A stretch of DNA of 15,312 nt. Origin: Acanthamoeba castellanii str. Neff (lineage: Eukaryota > Discosea > Longamoebia > Acanthamoebidae). The notes below the pieces were generated by a model, which had not been told where the DNA came from, searched no databases, and was given only the letters and a program-made list of their open reading frames with translations. Location: the NCBI RefSeq assembly GCF_000313135.1, contig NW_004457440.1:5538-20849 (forward strand). The letters run 5' to 3'. Numbering within the stretch: the stretch's first letter is position 1; the number at the start of each line of letters is the position of its first letter. The position numbers and the translations under genes were made by a program. Of this stretch, positions 5,775-13,402 are shown piece by piece.

Positions 5775-8488
5775 TCAGCGGTCAAGCCCACCAGTGCCAC
5801 TGCAAGCACCAATGGCAATTTGGAGCTGCATCTTGGGCTTGGTCTTGGCATTGGCCTTGGCATTGGCGTCATCTTGCTCCTACTCTTCACATTTGTCTGT
5901 GTTCTGGCTGCACTCAGCGTGGGCATCATGCAGCACAAGCATGAGTGACCCACATGGGACACATTGATATCTGACATCAAGTTTGGCAATCTGATCAGCA
6001 CCAGCAGCAACAGCAACATCCACAAGGCCAAGTGGCGCAGCACTGAAGTCGCCATCAAGATGTTCACCACCCACCACACCCATTTCTCCTGCAACAAGCT
6101 GCATAAACTGCGTGGAGAGGTTGACATCATGAACTCCATGCGCCATCCAAATGTGATCACGTTCTACGCCACATGCACCAAGCCTCTGGATCTGTGCATC
6201 ATCATGGAGCACATGGAGCTGGGCTTGCTGTTAGATCTCCTCAAGAACAAGCTCATGGAGTACCTGCCACTGGCACTTCACATCAAGCTTGCACTCAGGA
6301 TCACCAAGGGCATGCACTACATCCACTCACAGGGCATCGTCCACCGCAATCTCAAGTCGCCCAATGTGCTCATTGACTCCAAGTGGAACGCCAAGGTCGC
6401 TGACTTTGGTCTCAGCACAGCGCAACGCGCCATGGGGAACGAACAGGCGGGCCTCAGCATCCCCTGGGCGGCGCCCGAGATCCTCAGCGATTCAACCATG
6501 GCTGATGGCGTGTTGGCCAACATCTACTTGTTTGGTATCATATTGTGGGAGATCATCACATGCAAGAAGCTGTCATCTGTGACCAGAAGTGACCTGTGTT
6601 TGTTGATGATGTGGTGCCCTTGCTGTATCTCAACGCCCAGGACCTTGTTTATGAGAAGGAGATTGCTGAGATGCAAGATCTCATGTGTTGCTGTTGGGCC
6701 CAGGATGTTGTTGAATGACTGACGCTGCTGGAGATCATCAATGCCCTCAACATCATTGTGGGTGTGTGTGCCCCCAAGAAGTGCATTGACGACTCAGGCG
6801 ACAACTCTGGCAGCATGATGTGTGGATTGTTGTCCAGATCCAACGTGTTGTCCATGTGATCCATCTATGGCAACGTCCAGCTGACTGCCCATGGGTATGG
6901 CATGACCCAACCACCACTGCACAATGGTGATGTCTACATCATCATCAGTGACATCTCCACAGCCAATCAGCTGTGGGAGCTCAACCACTCAGCAGCATGC
7001 AAGGCCACCATGATCCACAATGCACTCATGTGCAATCTCATGATGACCCACAATGGCTATGAGGTGCACATGTCTGGCCTCAAGGCAAGCATGGGCACTG
7101 GCACCTTCTGCATCACCTTCCACCAGGCCATTGACACTGTGGCCTGGTGCTCCAGCACACAGCACACCCTTGTCATCACCAACTGGCCTGCAGGGTTGCT
7201 GTGCATCAACAGCACACACACCAAGTATGGCAACTTGTCCAACAAACACTTTGTCTACCACGGACTGCGTGTGTGCATGGGCGTGCACATTGGCCTGGTG
7301 TGTCACATCATGGACCCCAAGACACACCACATCAAGTACATTGGTCCAGCGGTGAAGGGAGCCATGGCCATTGCACATGTGTCATCAGGCAGTCAGGTGC
7401 TCATGTCACCCAACGTCAAGGCCGAGCTCACTGACCTGCCCAATGAGATTGGGTGGATGTGTCCCCTTTGGATCCAACACATGGGCAATGTTGATCTCAA
7501 GCAAGCGGCGCCCAAGGGGATCCCCTACCAGCTGATCATGAACTCACTTGAGATGCACGCCAAGAATCATGTGTGGTTCAATGAAGACGATGACAGTGAT
7601 GACTGTGATGTGCTCCAGCTGCCCGCTGAGGACATGAGCCTGCTGGTGTCAGCCAACAAGTGCCAGTGGTTTATTGACCTGTGTGAGATTGAGACTGGCA
7701 AGGTGATTGGCTGTGGGATGAGCGCCATCATCTACAGGGGCCTGTGGAGCAAGTGGACACTGGTTGCTGTCAAGATCTTCAACCAGTTGAAAATGACTGA
7801 GGAGCAGACGCTCTGATTCTGTGTTGAGGTGGCCACTCTCACTGAGCTCTCACAGCCCAATGTCCTGCTCTTCATCAGCACCACCATTGGCGACAAGCAC
7901 CTCTTGCTTGTCACTGAGTTCGTGCCCTGTGGCAGCCTCGCCAGTGTGCTTGCCAACACCTCCAAGTACCCACTCATGTTCACCCAGCACATGCACATGG
8001 CCTATGGCACTGCACATGGCATGCACTACCTCCACTCACTTGATCTGCTGCTGCTCCACTGTGATCTCAAGTTGTTGAACCTGCTTGTGGATGACTGCCT
8101 CACTGTCAAGGTGGCTGACTTTGGCTTTGTGTGCATCAAGGAGAACAATGCCACCATGACCAACTGTGGCATGCCCACGTGGAGTGCGCCTGAGGTGATC
8201 CAGGGCCTTGACTATGGCATGTGGGCCAACATCTATTTGTTTGGTGTCATCCTGTGGGAGATTCTCATGTGCAAGGTGCTGTACACCAATGAGCTGTTCA
8301 TGTGTGTGGTCATGTCCATCATTGAAGGCAAGCACCCACACATCATGTTGGATTGTCCTGAAGCACTGCACTGACTCATCAAGTGATGTTGGCACACCAA
8401 GCCGGCCAAGAGGCCCTCCATGGAGAGTGTGTGTGAGCAACTGGTGGACATCATTGGTGCATGTGGTGATGCCATACTTGATGTGTAA
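5757..8488 (+). pseudogene. Decayed membrane-anchored Ser/Thr kinase - class III nucleotide cyclase - kinase protein
   Basis: One long gene of about 910 codons, broken by seven in-frame TGAs (5946, 6590, 6716, 6857, 7814, 8372, 8384) and one frameshift between about 6570 and 6590. Order: a membrane segment (about 5813-5925, LGIGLGIGVILLLLFTFVCV); kinase 1 (VAIK Lys at 6057, HRN at 6342-6350, ADFGLS, WAAPEI, NIYLFG at 6519); a cyclase domain (about 6905-7430, VYIIISDISTANQLWEL to GLRVCMGVHIG and YIGPAVKGAMAIAH); kinase 2 (VAVKIF, HCDLKLLN at 8057, ADFGF, WSAPEV, NIYLFG) to TAA 8486-8488. This matches receptor kinase-cyclase proteins abundant in Acanthamoeba and present in its large viruses; there the ectodomain is large, here almost nothing precedes the membrane segment. 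Catalytic Asp of kinase 1 is Asn, and the second metal Asp of the cyclase is not visible, so it is inactive. The start is uncertain (ATG 5757 or 5700). Confidence 0.88.
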
Positions 8489-8745
8489 AACTTGTCATCA
8501 CCAACAGCAACAATGTCTTTGCTTTTTTTGGCACACTTTCTGGCAATGTGAACGATGGACAGGCCCTTGGACAGTTTCAGATCATCACAACGCCACAAGT
8601 CATAAAGATTGAAAAGGATCATCAGTTCGTCCTGTTTGAGGATCTGGAACAAAAACAAGATCTGCGTGAAATGCAGCAATCAGCACACTGGCATCTACTA
8701 TTACATTATCAAAGCTTCATTTGGTCCCTCCAATTGAGAATAAAC
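8489..8745 (+). other. Probable gene remnant of uncertain strand
   Basis: Several frames look partly coding. On the plus strand one frame has NNVFAFFGTLSGN then QIITTPQVIKIEKDHQFVLF, and another ends in CSNQHTGIYYYIIKASFGPS before a TGA, with AATAAA at 8739-8744 just after; a frameshift between them would make one small protein. On the minus strand (8680-8480) a frame reads QILFLFQILKQDELMILFNL then LYDLWRC, which resembles the helix spacing of an F-box. I favour the plus strand because of the AATAAA, but cannot settle it. Confidence 0.3.
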
Positions 8746-8804
8746 ATTAAACAACAGCAAGGATCCAATGCACTTTTCCTTAATCATTCAGGGTGGTGGG
8801 TGTG

Positions 8805-8810
8805 TTTATT
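8805..8810 (-). terminator. AATAAA signal downstream of the 8832-9364 gene
   Basis: The minus strand reads AATAAA 22 nt beyond the TGA at 8832, the expected place for a 3'-end signal. It supports that TGA as the true end of the gene. Confidence 0.4.
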
Positions 8811-8831
8811 GATCAAACAAAGTCCTTTGCC

Positions 8832-9364
8832 TCAGATCCTTGATGGATTTGATCTGGATCTGGAGTGCTGCCTTACTACAGCATCATCAACATCCCTCTT
8901 CAGATCCTCTTCAATATCATGCAATTTTATGGCATACCCCTCATAGATCACATGTTTCTCCTTGGCACAATTGACAGCCTCACCTTTGCACTGCTCAGTT
9001 GATTCAATTCTCTTCACCTTGTCATGTGAGATGATACAGGTCATGTAGACATGCAAGTGCAACTCTCTTCAACACACACAGGCCAAACACAGTCCAGATA
9101 GTCCCAACCATCAAGGTATTTGATCAGCACAGGCACATACTCACCCAAACATCCCAGCTGTGCAATGGCCAGTCAGAACTCATTCACAATGTCATCATGA
9201 TCACAGATCATTTCAAACACAATCAGACACTCACCAGCTGTAGGTTTCCCTCCATCAACAAATCTGGGCAGTTTGCTGATTAAGTCATACTCAACAAGTG
9301 CATTGGTTACAGATCACACAGTGACAATACTGCCCAGAGCACATTTACATGGGTTGCTCTGCAT
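8832..9364 (-). pseudogene. Unrecognised protein gene with two TGA stops and a frameshift
   Basis: From ATG 9362-9364 (MQSNPCKCALGSIVTV) one frame runs to about 9070, interrupted by TGA at 9314-9316 and 9173-9175. It includes ALVEYDLISKLPRFVDGGKP and VPVLIKYLDGWDYLDCVWPV. Near 9065 the reading shifts frame and continues as HVYMTCIISHDKVKRIEST and KLHDIEEDLKRDVDDAVV to the TGA at 8832. The total is about 177 codons, mixed hydrophobic and charged, with no membrane segment or motif I can name. Both internal TGAs are consistent with former CGA (Arg). A TATA-like box on the minus strand (9401-9409) and the downstream AATAAA frame the gene. No CpG remains in it. Confidence 0.62.
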
Positions 9365-9381
9365 GGTGTTGGTGGTACTAT

Positions 9382-9400
9382 GGCAACAACCATGGTTGCC
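9382..9400. repeat. Inverted repeat GGCAAC...GTTGCC in the divergent promoter region
   Basis: GGCAAC (9382-9387) and GTTGCC (9395-9400) are perfect inverted arms around AACCATG, itself part of the palindrome AACCATGGTT. It sits 18 nt upstream of the ATG at 9364 and next to its TATA-like box, so it may be a leader hairpin or a protein-binding site. Confidence 0.35.
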
Positions 9401-9409
9401 TCTATAAGG
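9401..9409 (-). promoter_or_regulatory. TATA-like box for the 8832-9364 gene
   Basis: The minus strand reads CCTTATAGA about 37 nt upstream of ATG 9364. Confidence 0.35.
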
Positions 9410-9422
9410 TCTGACATGGCCA

Positions 9423-9436
9423 ATGTGAGCTCACAT
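9423..9436. repeat. Perfect 14-bp palindrome in a divergent intergenic region
   Basis: ATGTGAGCTCACAT is its own reverse complement. It lies between the divergent starts at 9364 and 9542, about 59 and 105 nt from each, where a dimeric DNA-binding protein could act on both. It contains no CpG, so it could persist despite the decay of the region. Confidence 0.4.
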
Positions 9437-9482
9437 GGACACCAGTTTGATTACACAGCCAATCACAGATCTGTTTGGCACC

Positions 9483-9490
9483 ATAAATAG
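9483..9490 (+). promoter_or_regulatory. TATA-like box of the secreted-protein gene
   Basis: ATAAATAG, 52 nt upstream of ATG 9542. The same octamer occurs on the minus strand at 13871-13878 before another gene start. Confidence 0.45.
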
Positions 9491-9541
9491 TCCAAATTTG
9501 GGCCTTGTGTCACTCTCCGCACCTCACTGCCACCAAGAGAC

Positions 9542-10066
9542 ATGCACACCCTCACTGTTCTGCTTTTGCTGGCCATGCTTGCCACCCTTGCCACCAGCCA
9601 GGGCTCGCCACTCTACTTTGGCACCACCATGTTCACCTTCCACACAGCCAGCTCACCCCTGGCCAACTGCATCCACGACACATCGGCGACTGCCAGCCCC
9701 CTCAAGTGCAACATCAGCAACTCAGACCTCACCTTGTGGACCCTCACTGGCCCCACTGTCACCCCTGGCGATGAGGCCCTCAGCCCCACCACGCCCGCCA
9801 TGCTCAACCCCTATGGAAGTGGATCATTGACCCAGTGGTGCATCCCCAAGAACTCAACCAGCTATTTGGACCAGAACACTGTTTTGTGCAACAGTGTGCC
9901 CATCCTTGGCTGGTTGATGTTCATCAAGACCTCAGGCTACTATGGCAATGGCATCTTCAGCAGTGACCAGTTCGCCATCCTCAATGTGTGCAATGGCAAG
10001 TTTTGCACCATGGGTGGTGTTGGCATGATCAGCTGCAACACTGAAGACATTGCCTTTGCCACCTGA
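9542..10066 (+). CDS. Secreted protein with signal peptide, 174 aa
   Basis: ATG 9542 starts a clear signal peptide (MHTLTVLLLLAMLATLATS, probable cleavage before QGSPLYF). The mature part is Ser/Thr/Asn-rich with about nine Cys (for example NCIHDTS, LKCNISNS, VLCNSVP, NVCNGKFCTM, ISCNTED) and several N-x-S/T sites, which fits an extracellular or lumenal disulphide-bonded protein. No known domain is recognised. No internal stop is present. The terminal TGA (10064-10066) could be a former CGA, since the frame continues six codons to a TAA at 10085, but a hairpin starts exactly at this TGA, so I take it as the end. It is expressed divergently from the 8832-9364 gene. Confidence 0.72.
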   Translation: MHTLTVLLLLAMLATLATSQGSPLYFGTTMFTFHTASSPLANCIHDTSATASPLKCNISNSDLTLWTLTGPTVTPGDEALSPTTPAMLNPYGSGSLTQWCIPKNSTSYLDQNTVLCNSVPILGWLMFIKTSGYYGNGIFSSDQFAILNVCNGKFCTMGGVGMISCNTEDIAFAT

Positions 10067-10092
10067 TACACTATCATGTTTGCATAAATAAA
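10064..10092 (+). terminator. 3'-end hairpin and AATAAA of the secreted-protein gene
   Basis: TGATA-CAC-TATCA (10064-10076) starts at the stop codon and forms a short perfect stem. AATAAA follows at 10087-10092. Short hairpins at gene ends are known transcription-end signals in several giant viruses; the stem here is only 5 bp. Confidence 0.35.
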
Positions 10093-10164
10093 ACCCATGC
10101 TTCCACAAACCTTCAGACGCCACTCTTTGTTCCATATGAACAAAAACAATAACCACAAGCCACC

Positions 10165-10734
10165 ATGAACACAAATGCAGAGGTCACACTGCTGTACATT
10201 TTGTCAATCATCAGGATTGTGGCGTTCCACACCCTGGCACCTCAGCTTTGGCCCACTGAGCACACAGGCAACTATGCGTTTGTGGCGCTAGCATATGCCA
10301 CCTGCATCCTGCAAGCCATCCATGAACACAAGACTGAGTCCAATGGCAATCTTCTGTGCTGGCTCACCTCCAACGTCATTGCTGCCATCACAGCCACCCA
10401 TACAGCTATCTTCTTTGCCATGGCATGGAACGCCCACACCATGGAGATCATGCTTGCTGGAGTGGGTGTGTTTATCCTCATGGTTGTGTTCCTTGAGTGT
10501 GAATGTGTGGAGTGTGATGATGATGATGACGACAGATCCAATGAAGAAGAATCTGAAGAGGAATTGTGATCACCAAGTGATGAGGAGGAACCTGACAACA
10601 GCACTGATGATGAGGAGCAACATGAGATCACATCCACTGATCGACCCAACCATCACATCTACTTTGAGGATTCAAGTGAGGAGGAAAAGGAAGAGGATGA
10701 TGATGAGGAGGCATTTGTGGCGATCTGCGAATGA
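10165..10734 (+). pseudogene. Four-helix membrane protein with long acidic tail, split by one TGA
   Basis: ATG 10165 opens a 134-codon frame to TGA 10567-10569; the same frame then stays open to TGA 10732-10734, giving 189 codons if the first TGA is a former CGA. Four hydrophobic segments are visible: about residues 8-27 (VTLLYILSIIRIVAF), 36-54 (YAFVALAYATCILQ), 66-92 (LLCWLTSNVIAAITATHTAI) and 94-112 (IMLAGVGVFILMVVF). The tail is strongly acidic, with a run of Asp codons, then DRSNEEESEEEL before the TGA and SPSDEEEPDNSTDDEE after it, ending in EEAFVAICE. Continuity of the acidic tail across the TGA is the main evidence that it is a nonsense mutation. Acidic cytosolic tails often bind basic proteins; the function is unknown. 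Confidence 0.65.
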
Positions 10735-10753
10735 TGCATGGGGCTGGATCTGT

Positions 10754-10761
10754 GTATATTT
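10754..10761 (+). promoter_or_regulatory. TATA-like box of the tail-fibre-like gene
   Basis: TATATTTT, 29 nt upstream of ATG 10790. Confidence 0.4.
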
Positions 10762-10789
10762 TTCCAATGTGTTTGGGTGAGAGCCTTTA

Positions 10790-11908
10790 ATGAGCAACAA
10801 CAATCACATTTACAGCCTGGTGACACCTGTGCTTGGTTTGGTGTTCCTCCCTGATGTGACTGCTCTGACTGGTGTGAGTGCCGTGCAGGTGGATCACTCC
10901 ACCCTGCTCAACAAAGGCATCAATACACACATGCAAATAGATGTGTTTGTCACGTCCAAGGGTCAACCCAACAGGCTCATGGTGCTTGATGGCACTGGAA
11001 ACATCCCTGGTTCTCAGCTTGGCAACGCCTATGCGCCACTGGTGACCAAGGGCGCCCTCATCATGGGCAACAGCACCACCTTGACCATTCTCCCACTGGG
11101 CACCATGAACCAGCTGCTCACCGCTGACACCAATGCCACAAATGGCATCAAGTGGGCGCAGGGCGACCACACCACTCTGAACAATGTTGGCACCAACACC
11201 CACGCACAGATTGACACCTTCATTGGATCCAAGGGCGCAGCATCTGGACTTGCATTGCTTGATGCGTTGAGCTTTGTGCTGGTGGTGCAGTTGGGCAATA
11301 TGGGCAGCACCATGCCTGTCGCCATGCTGCTCACCATTGTGTGCCCATGGACTGAGGCCAGATGGGCTGGTGATCTCAATGTGCTCAAGACCACTGGTAC
11401 ACTTGTGCCCATGTACTTGGGTGCAATCAATGGTGGCGCCAACAACACCTACTTTGTCAACCTCACTGACCACACCCAGCAGCCCCATGCCATTGAGATC
11501 ATGCTCAAGAACACATGCACTGTGTTGCTCATTGTTGACCCTGGCAACAGCGCACAGCTGCTGCTCAACGGAGGCTACTACTTGGAGCTGGGTACACACA
11601 CCTTCATGGTCCTGGCGCTGGCCTTCATGCTGTGCAGCATCACCATGGGCACCTACATGGACAAGTGGAGTGGTGGCAACAGCATCACCTATGTGGAGGC
11701 CACCAGTGCCCTGTGCATGTACATTGGCGTTGGGTGCCCTGGAGGCCCCATGGCTTACCCGCCAGGCAGTCCTTTCAGCATCAGGTACATGCTCACTGGA
11801 AGCCCCTATCTGGACAACACTGTTGATGTGCAAGTGCAGGGATGGACCACCAGAAAACGTGGCATGTCATGTAAGGCAGGACATGGCGCCATATATATTC
11901 TTCATTAA
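10790..11908 (+). CDS. Tail-fibre/adhesin-like structural protein, 372 aa
   Basis: An intact frame from ATG 10790 to TAA 11906-11908. Two copies of a repeat typical of phage and giant-virus fibre proteins are visible: residues about 34-58 (VDHSTLLNKGINTHMQIDVF) and 125-149 (GDHTTLNNVGTNTHAQIDTF). Between them lies the module 'KGALIMGNSTTLTILPLGTM' followed by LLTADTNATNGIKWAQ, also common in phage structural proteins. The C-terminal half is Gly/Asn/Thr-rich beta-type sequence (NLTDHTQQPHAIEIML, DPGNSAQLLLNGGYY) like a trimeric fibre tip. Likely role: virion surface or host attachment, inferred from the repeats. Some repeat positions show CpG-type change (the expected THAQID reads THMQID in copy 1, and A-to-M is not a single CpG step, so ordinary divergence also contributes). 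The last codons overlap a TATA-like element of the next ORF. Confidence 0.75.
   Translation: MSNNNHIYSLVTPVLGLVFLPDVTALTGVSAVQVDHSTLLNKGINTHMQIDVFVTSKGQPNRLMVLDGTGNIPGSQLGNAYAPLVTKGALIMGNSTTLTILPLGTMNQLLTADTNATNGIKWAQGDHTTLNNVGTNTHAQIDTFIGSKGAASGLALLDALSFVLVVQLGNMGSTMPVAMLLTIVCPWTEARWAGDLNVLKTTGTLVPMYLGAINGGANNTYFVNLTDHTQQPHAIEIMLKNTCTVLLIVDPGNSAQLLLNGGYYLELGTHTFMVLALAFMLCSITMGTYMDKWSGGNSITYVEATSALCMYIGVGCPGGPMAYPPGSPFSIRYMLTGSPYLDNTVDVQVQGWTTRKRGMSCKAGHGAIYILH
11891..11899 (+). promoter_or_regulatory. TATA-like box inside the 3' end of the tail-fibre-like gene
   Basis: ATATATATT lies in the last codons of the upstream gene and 27 nt before ATG 11926. Confidence 0.35.
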
Positions 11909-11925
11909 ACACCAGCACCAGCACC

Positions 11926-12096
11926 ATGCAGACGACCACCAACACCAACAAGTGCCAGCACGCTGGGATCAGTGGAGCCCCTGAGACCTCTCTGGTACCT
12001 GTTGTGCACAAAGTTGAGCAATGCTGCATCTGGATTGTGAAATCCTGCCACTGGTGTTTGGCAACCAATGAGCACCATGATGTGTCACCACCATGA
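11926..12096 (+). CDS. Small Cys/His-rich hypothetical protein, 56 aa
   Basis: ATG 11926 in an ACC-ATG context opens 56 codons to TGA 12094-12096. The sequence has KCQHAGIS, VEQCCIWIVKSCHWC and NEHHD, so Cys/His pairs that could bind metal. The frame continues after the TGA for 13 codons to TAA 12136-12138, so the TGA may be a former CGA. A TATA-like box is well placed upstream. The opposite strand has a longer frame with a hydrophobic stretch (11793-12119), but with less gene-like context. Low to moderate confidence. Confidence 0.35.
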   Translation: MQTTTNTNKCQHAGISGAPETSLVPVVHKVEQCCIWIVKSCHWCLATNEHHDVSPP

Positions 12097-12163
12097 TGGT
12101 TGTTGCCAGGGACAAACATAGAAAGAACAGGATGTTAATGAACACTGAGGTTGGGGATATTTT

Positions 12164-12799
12164 TTATTGGCGTTGAAGTCTCACAAGCACCACCACCACA
12201 ACCATGAATCCAACACAGGCCAAGAGGAGGATGGTGGCCACTGGTATGGCCACACCCACTGCAATTTCCACAACGTGGTTGTCACCCATGGGCCTTGGCC
12301 ATGAAGATGGTGTGGAAGGGGGCATGCTTGATGGTGTCACCAATGGCGTGCTTGATGGGGTGTTTGTGAAAGAGGGTGTGCTTGACAGTGTGGAAGTGAT
12401 GGATGGGGTGGGCAAGTTGTAAATGTCCACCATGCTGACTGGCCCCCTGGTGCCACCAGCAAAGAGGGCCAGGTTGCTGATGGAAGTGGCTGCCAGTAAG
12501 TAATGGGCCTGGGAGAGTGTGGTGGTGGTCCATGTGTTGGATGACGCATTGTAGATGTCCACCATGCCAGAGTTCCCCCCCAAAGAGAAGCTGCCAGCAA
12601 AGAGGGCCAGGTTGCCAATGGAAGTGGCCACCAGTCAGCCACAGGCCTGGGAGAGTGCAGCAGTGGTCCACATGTTGGACAATGCATTGAAGATGTCCAC
12701 CATGCCAGAGAACCCCCCTGTAGCCCAGCTGCCAGTGAAGAGGGCCAGGTCACCAACGGAAGTGGCTGCCAGGTGATATTGAATCATGCAGTTTGGCAT
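12164..12799 (-). pseudogene. Kelch-repeat protein with Ser/Thr/Pro stalk and C-terminal membrane anchor, broken by one TGA
   Basis: The frame from ATG 12797-12799 to TAA 12164-12166 has one TGA (12635-12637). Three kelch-type blades follow each other: AATSVGDLALFTG...SGMVDIFNALSNMWTT, VATSIGNLALFAG...SGMVDIYNASSNTWTT, AATSISNLALFAGG...SMVDIYN. A Ser/Thr/Pro stalk of about 40 residues follows, then a membrane helix (EIAVGVAIPVATILLLACVG and beyond) and a short basic tail RLQRQ. Comparing blades shows CpG-type changes: NASSNTW against NALSNMW (TCG to TTG, ACG to ATG), SIGN against SISN (GGC to AGC after C), SQAR expected where SQAC and SQAH are found. Kelch blades normally number five to seven, so the N-terminal blades are missing; the start abuts or overlaps the end of the 12784-13336 gene. 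Probably a surface protein in origin. Confidence 0.75.
12423..12780. repeat. Tandem coding repeats of 132 and 138 bp (kelch blades)
   Basis: The 12-mer ATGTCCACCATG recurs at 12423, 12555 and 12693, giving periods of 132 and 138 bp (44 and 46 codons). 'AGAGGGCCAGGT' recurs with the same phase. These are the DNA image of the kelch blades on the minus strand. Confidence 0.7.
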
Positions 12800-13336
12800 C
12801 CACACAATGTGATGGTGCCACCCATGAAACAGACCTTGACCTTTTCAACCCTGTCATGTGTGCAGAGTGTGAGCTGGTTGGGCAAGGAGGTGGCGAGGGG
12901 CGTCTGTGGCAGAATGATGTGTGCTGCATGTTGCATGGGGCGATTGAAGTTTTCACATGTAGATGCACTGTGAGGAGAGTGTGCTGGTGTCTGATGACGC
13001 CATGAGAGCCTCTGATTTGGCGGTGAAGGTAGTGTTGTCTATCCTGAGATCAAAGTACAAACAATGTCCACAGAGGTTGCTCATCATGATGCCCATGTGC
13101 CCATGGTTTGGTGACCACATGTTACAGCACATGAGCACAAGGCCAGCTCTGTAGGTGCTGTCCTCATCACACCCAACTGGCAACCAATCAGACAGCAACC
13201 CAAAGCCAGTGGGCAGAGGGTGGACGTTGTTGTCATCAATGATGTGTTTTCAGTAGCGCCATTCCTCCTTTTTCATCAAGGCCAGCAACCACAATGGGCA
13301 AACAAACAGTGGAGTAGACACGCAGTGAGAACTCAT
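12784..13336 (-). pseudogene. Unrecognised protein gene with TGA and frameshift
   Basis: ATG 13334-13336 starts a frame (MSSHCVSTPLFVCPLWLLAL, then KKEEWRY) broken by TGA 13250-13252. It goes on as HPLPTGFGLLSDWLPVG and MWSPNHGHMGIMMSNLCGHC to TGA 12953-12955. Shifted by one base near 12960, reading continues as TCENFNRPMQHAAHIILP and LTLCTHDRVEKVKVCFMGG to TGA 12784-12786. The total is about 184 codons. Either the protein ended at 12953 and a second small gene follows, or a frameshift joins the two; the smooth join favours one gene. Cys is frequent, probably in part from Arg codons. A TATA-like AAAATACAAAGG lies 33-44 nt upstream (13369-13380). Family not recognised. Confidence 0.58.
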
Positions 13337-13368
13337 CTTGGTCGTTTTTTGTATGTGTTTGGATTTCC

Positions 13369-13380
13369 CTTTGTATTTTA
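13369..13380 (-). promoter_or_regulatory. TATA-like AT-rich box for the 12784-13336 gene
   Basis: The minus strand reads TAAAATACAAAG 33-44 nt before ATG 13336. Confidence 0.3.
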
Positions 13381-13402
13381 AGCAAGTGCCATGTGAATTC
13401 AC

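Larger units (their letters stand above)
8667..9517. other. 851-bp stretch without a single CpG
   Basis: Reading every line and line junction, the last CG before this stretch is at 8665-8666 and the next is at 9518-9519. It covers a pseudogene and a divergent promoter region, so the absence is not tied to one reading frame. TG and CA are correspondingly frequent. Confidence 0.9.

Noticed and set aside
9542..10066. Secreted protein extended past its TGA to the TAA at 10085
   Set aside because: Only six codons would be added, and a hairpin begins at the TGA with AATAAA just beyond, so the TGA is taken as the natural end.
10272..10649. Minus-strand Ser-rich frame
   Set aside because: The poly-Ser tracts are the antisense image of the Asp/Glu codons of the acidic tail on the plus strand.
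11793..12119. Minus-strand frame with a hydrophobic stretch (108 codons)
   Set aside because: It overlaps the end of the tail-fibre-like gene antisense, has no promoter-like box in place, and the hydrophobic stretch mirrors CAC/ACC-rich plus-strand repeats.
12423..12780. Spaced repeats as a CRISPR-like array
   Set aside because: The periods (132 and 138 bp) and continuous coding show they are kelch blades, not short repeats with unique spacers.
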